In this document: piece after piece, positions 62,438 to 64,000 of the stretch | Numbering within the stretch: position 1 is the stretch's first letter | How the letters are laid out: each line of letters starts with the position of its first letter | Assembly (NCBI RefSeq): GCF_024357955.1 | Contig: NZ_JANEYT010000006.1 | Coordinates: 62,001 to 126,000 of the forward strand | Length of the DNA: 64,000 nucleotides | Origin: Photobacterium pectinilyticum | GTDB lineage: Bacteria > Pseudomonadota > Gammaproteobacteria > Enterobacterales > Vibrionaceae | Direction: 5' to 3' | Made by a program: the position numbers and the translations under genes | The notes under the pieces: model-generated | The model's database searches: none | The model's input: the letters and a program-made list of their open reading frames with translations, nothing else | Told to the model about the DNA's origin: nothing

Positions 62438-62578
62438 AATTATCTTATGCTTTATTTACCAGCAAATTATTTCGCGATTTTTCTGTTAATAACGATCATT
62501 TTCGGTATGCCAGCAACCTAAAATCAGCTAGAATTTCATCACTTTTGTTGCTAGTCCCTCGTCCCGGAAAAAACTGTA

Positions 62579-64000
62579 GTGAACATCGACGTTGCCGCCC
62601 TTCTCCATCAGAATGATATTCTGTTGCTCTTTGTTGTACTTGCTGTTGGCCTATCGGCCGGAAAAATTCGCATAGCGAATATGCAATTAGGGAACTCTAT
62701 CGGGGTCCTCATTACTGCCCTCCTTTTTGGTAACGCCGGTTTTACCTTTGATTCCGAAGCGCTAAATATCGGCTTTATGCTGTTTATATTCTGTGTCGGT
62801 ATTGAAGCCGGGCCTAACTTTTTCGGTATCTTTTTCCGTGATGGTAAACATTATTTAATGCTGGCGCTGGTGGTGATACTTTCAGCGATTGTTATTACGG
62901 TTACCATGAGTAACTACCTAGGACTCGGTCTGGGCCTAAGTACCGGTTTAATGGCGGGTTCACTGACAGCAACACCTATATTGGTTGGGGCAAAAGATGC
63001 CTTGGCCAGCGGGTTGTCCAACATCTCCGACCCTAACAATATTCAGCAGATCATCGACAGTATCAGTGTCGGCTATGCCATGTCTTATTTGGTTGGTTTG
63101 GTCAGTGTCATTGTGCTAGCCAAACTGATGCCAAAGCTGCAAAAGCAGAATCTGGCCGAATCATCACAGCAGATTGCCCGTGAACGCGGTATCGGTGAAA
63201 GTGCGCAGCGCAAGGTCTACCTGCCAATTATCCGCGCCTACCGGGTTGGACCAGAGCTGATCAACTGGATTGATGGCCGTAACTTGCGCGAGCTAGGTAT
63301 TTACCGTCAAACCGGTTGCTACATAGAGCGTATACGACGAAACGGCATCTTAGCTAACCCTGACGGTGACGCTATCTTGCAGGAAGGGGATGAGATCGCG
63401 CTGGTGGGTTACCCAGATAGCCATGCTCGTTTGGATCCCAGCTTCCGTAACGGCAAAGAAGTCTTCGACCGTGACTTACTCGACTTGCGTATTGTTGAAG
63501 AAGAAATCGTGGTGAAAAACGACAGTATTGCAGGCAAGCGCCTATCGGAGCTAAACCTCTCCGAGTACGGTTGCTTCCTCAACCGCGTAGTCCGGGCCCA
63601 GATTGAAATGCCAATGGATCACAACATCCTGTTGAGCAAAGGAGATATCCTTCAGGTCAGTGGCGAGAAAAGTCGTGTTCTTGGGCTTGCCGAGCGGATT
63701 GGTTTCATCTCGGTACATAGCCAGATTGCCGACCTGTTGGCATTCTGCTGTTTCTTCATCATTGGCTTGCTGATCGGTACCATCACTATGACCTTCGGCC
63801 AGATCGCCTTCGGCCTGGGTAATGCAGCCGGTTTGCTAGTGGCCGGTATTACCCTTGGGTTCCTACGGGCCAACCACCCGACTTTCGGTTACGTGCCTCA
63901 GGGCGCACTGAATATGACCAAAGATCTCGGCCTGATGGTCTTCATGGTCGGCATCGGTTTGAGTGCCGGGTCCAACTTGTTCGACTCGCTGTCGCAGGTC
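62579..64000 (+). CDS. ybjL: Putative aspartate:alanine antiporter-type transporter YbjL (3' end outside window)
   Basis: Truncated by the right edge: 474 codons are present of a protein that is about 560 residues in E. coli. GTG start at 62579, then [28 protein letters not shown]. Helices at both ends flank two RCK_C (TrkA-C) domains at about residues 205-370: [57 protein letters not shown] and [43 protein letters not shown]. This is the AspT/YidE/YbjL exchanger layout; the substrate is unknown. It lies beside grxA as in E. coli, where ybjL and grxA are close. Confidence 0.93.
   Translation, partial: MNIDVAALLHQNDILLLFVVLAVGLSAGKIRIANMQLGNSIGVLITALLFGNAGFTFDSEALNIGFMLFIFCVGIEAGPNFFGIFFRDGKHYLMLALVVILSAIVITVTMSNYLGLGLGLSTGLMAGSLTATPILVGAKDALASGLSNISDPNNIQQIIDSISVGYAMSYLVGLVSVIVLAKLMPKLQKQNLAESSQQIARERGIGESAQRKVYLPIIRAYRVGPELINWIDGRNLRELGIYRQTGCYIERIRRNGILANPDGDAILQEGDEIALVGYPDSHARLDPSFRNGKEVFDRDLLDLRIVEEEIVVKNDSIAGKRLSELNLSEYGCFLNRVVRAQIEMPMDHNILLSKGDILQVSGEKSRVLGLAERIGFISVHSQIADLLAFCCFFIIGLLIGTITMTFGQIAFGLGNAAGLLVAGITLGFLRANHPTFGYVPQGALNMTKDLGLMVFMVGIGLSAGSNLFDSLSQV

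Noticed and set aside
1..64000. CRISPR arrays, rRNA, tRNA, insertion sequences, prophage genes
   Set aside because: Looked for repeated spacer patterns, tRNA-like cloverleaf ends and transposase or integrase motifs; none seen.

Overview
The window is a chromosomal segment of a gammaproteobacterium, almost certainly a member of the Vibrionaceae. The protein sequences and gene clusters match what I know of Vibrio/Photobacterium: cmoM-mukFEB, lpxK-ycaR-kdsB behind msbA and comEC, lolCDE beside a PilZ protein, mfd and csiV, a two-adaptor VexIJK-type efflux operon, and sdaC-sdaA beside pabB-nudL. The genus cannot be fixed from the sequence alone; Photobacterium is a guess. I see no rRNA, tRNA, CRISPR array, prophage or insertion sequence.

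Layout. 1-4080: chromosome condensin MukBEF and the tRNA methyltransferase CmoM (minus), with divergent elyC. 4081-7680: elyC, cystine carrier tcyP and a DMT exporter (plus). 7734-13901: Kdo and lipid A operon kdsB/ycaR/lpxK/msbA, then comEC (minus). 13933-17829: a DUF2062 membrane protein (plus) and lolCDE (minus). 18019-24199: PilZ protein, mfd, csiV, a GNAT acetyltransferase and a membrane-anchored FKBP (plus). 24411-32038: an accessory block described below. 32144-39446: ndh, ycfP and a run of small envelope genes (a DUF6279 lipoprotein, thiK, lpoB, ycfL, a COG3014 lipoprotein, hinT), all minus. 39890-43163: a chemoreceptor and pyrC (plus). 43290-50483: VexIJK-like efflux operon and class I fumarase (minus). 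50748-56039: pabB, nudL, sdaC, sdaA (plus). 56141-61821: ADP-ribosylglycohydrolase-like protein, satP, a coiled-coil lipoprotein, nfsA and an iron-type alcohol dehydrogenase (minus). 62116-64000: grxA and ybjL (plus, cut by the window edge).

The most unusual part is 24411-32038, lying between conserved housekeeping genes. On the plus strand three overlapping or abutting genes encode SPFH-domain proteins resembling HflK and HflC. The first is a fusion: its N-terminal half is a cation diffusion facilitator transporter that keeps the paired His/Asp metal-site motifs, and its C-terminal half is an HflK-like anchor and SPFH domain. Divergently transcribed are two predicted outer-membrane lipoproteins: a calcineurin-like metallophosphoesterase, and a protein joining a DUF218 (ElyC/YdcF-type) domain to an FG-GAP beta-propeller. 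Together they suggest a metal-transport and SPFH-scaffold module with an envelope phosphoesterase arm. That functional link is inference.

Regulatory signals readable by eye include a consensus FNR box and a 15-bp palindrome upstream of ndh, a PurR-like operator before pyrC, a consensus CRP site before sdaC, and many intrinsic terminators. A dispersed intergenic repeat with ATACCAA/TTGGTAT ends occurs at several places. Envelope biogenesis is a recurring theme: lipid A export, lipoprotein export, and three factors linked to peptidoglycan synthesis (ElyC, CsiV, LpoB).
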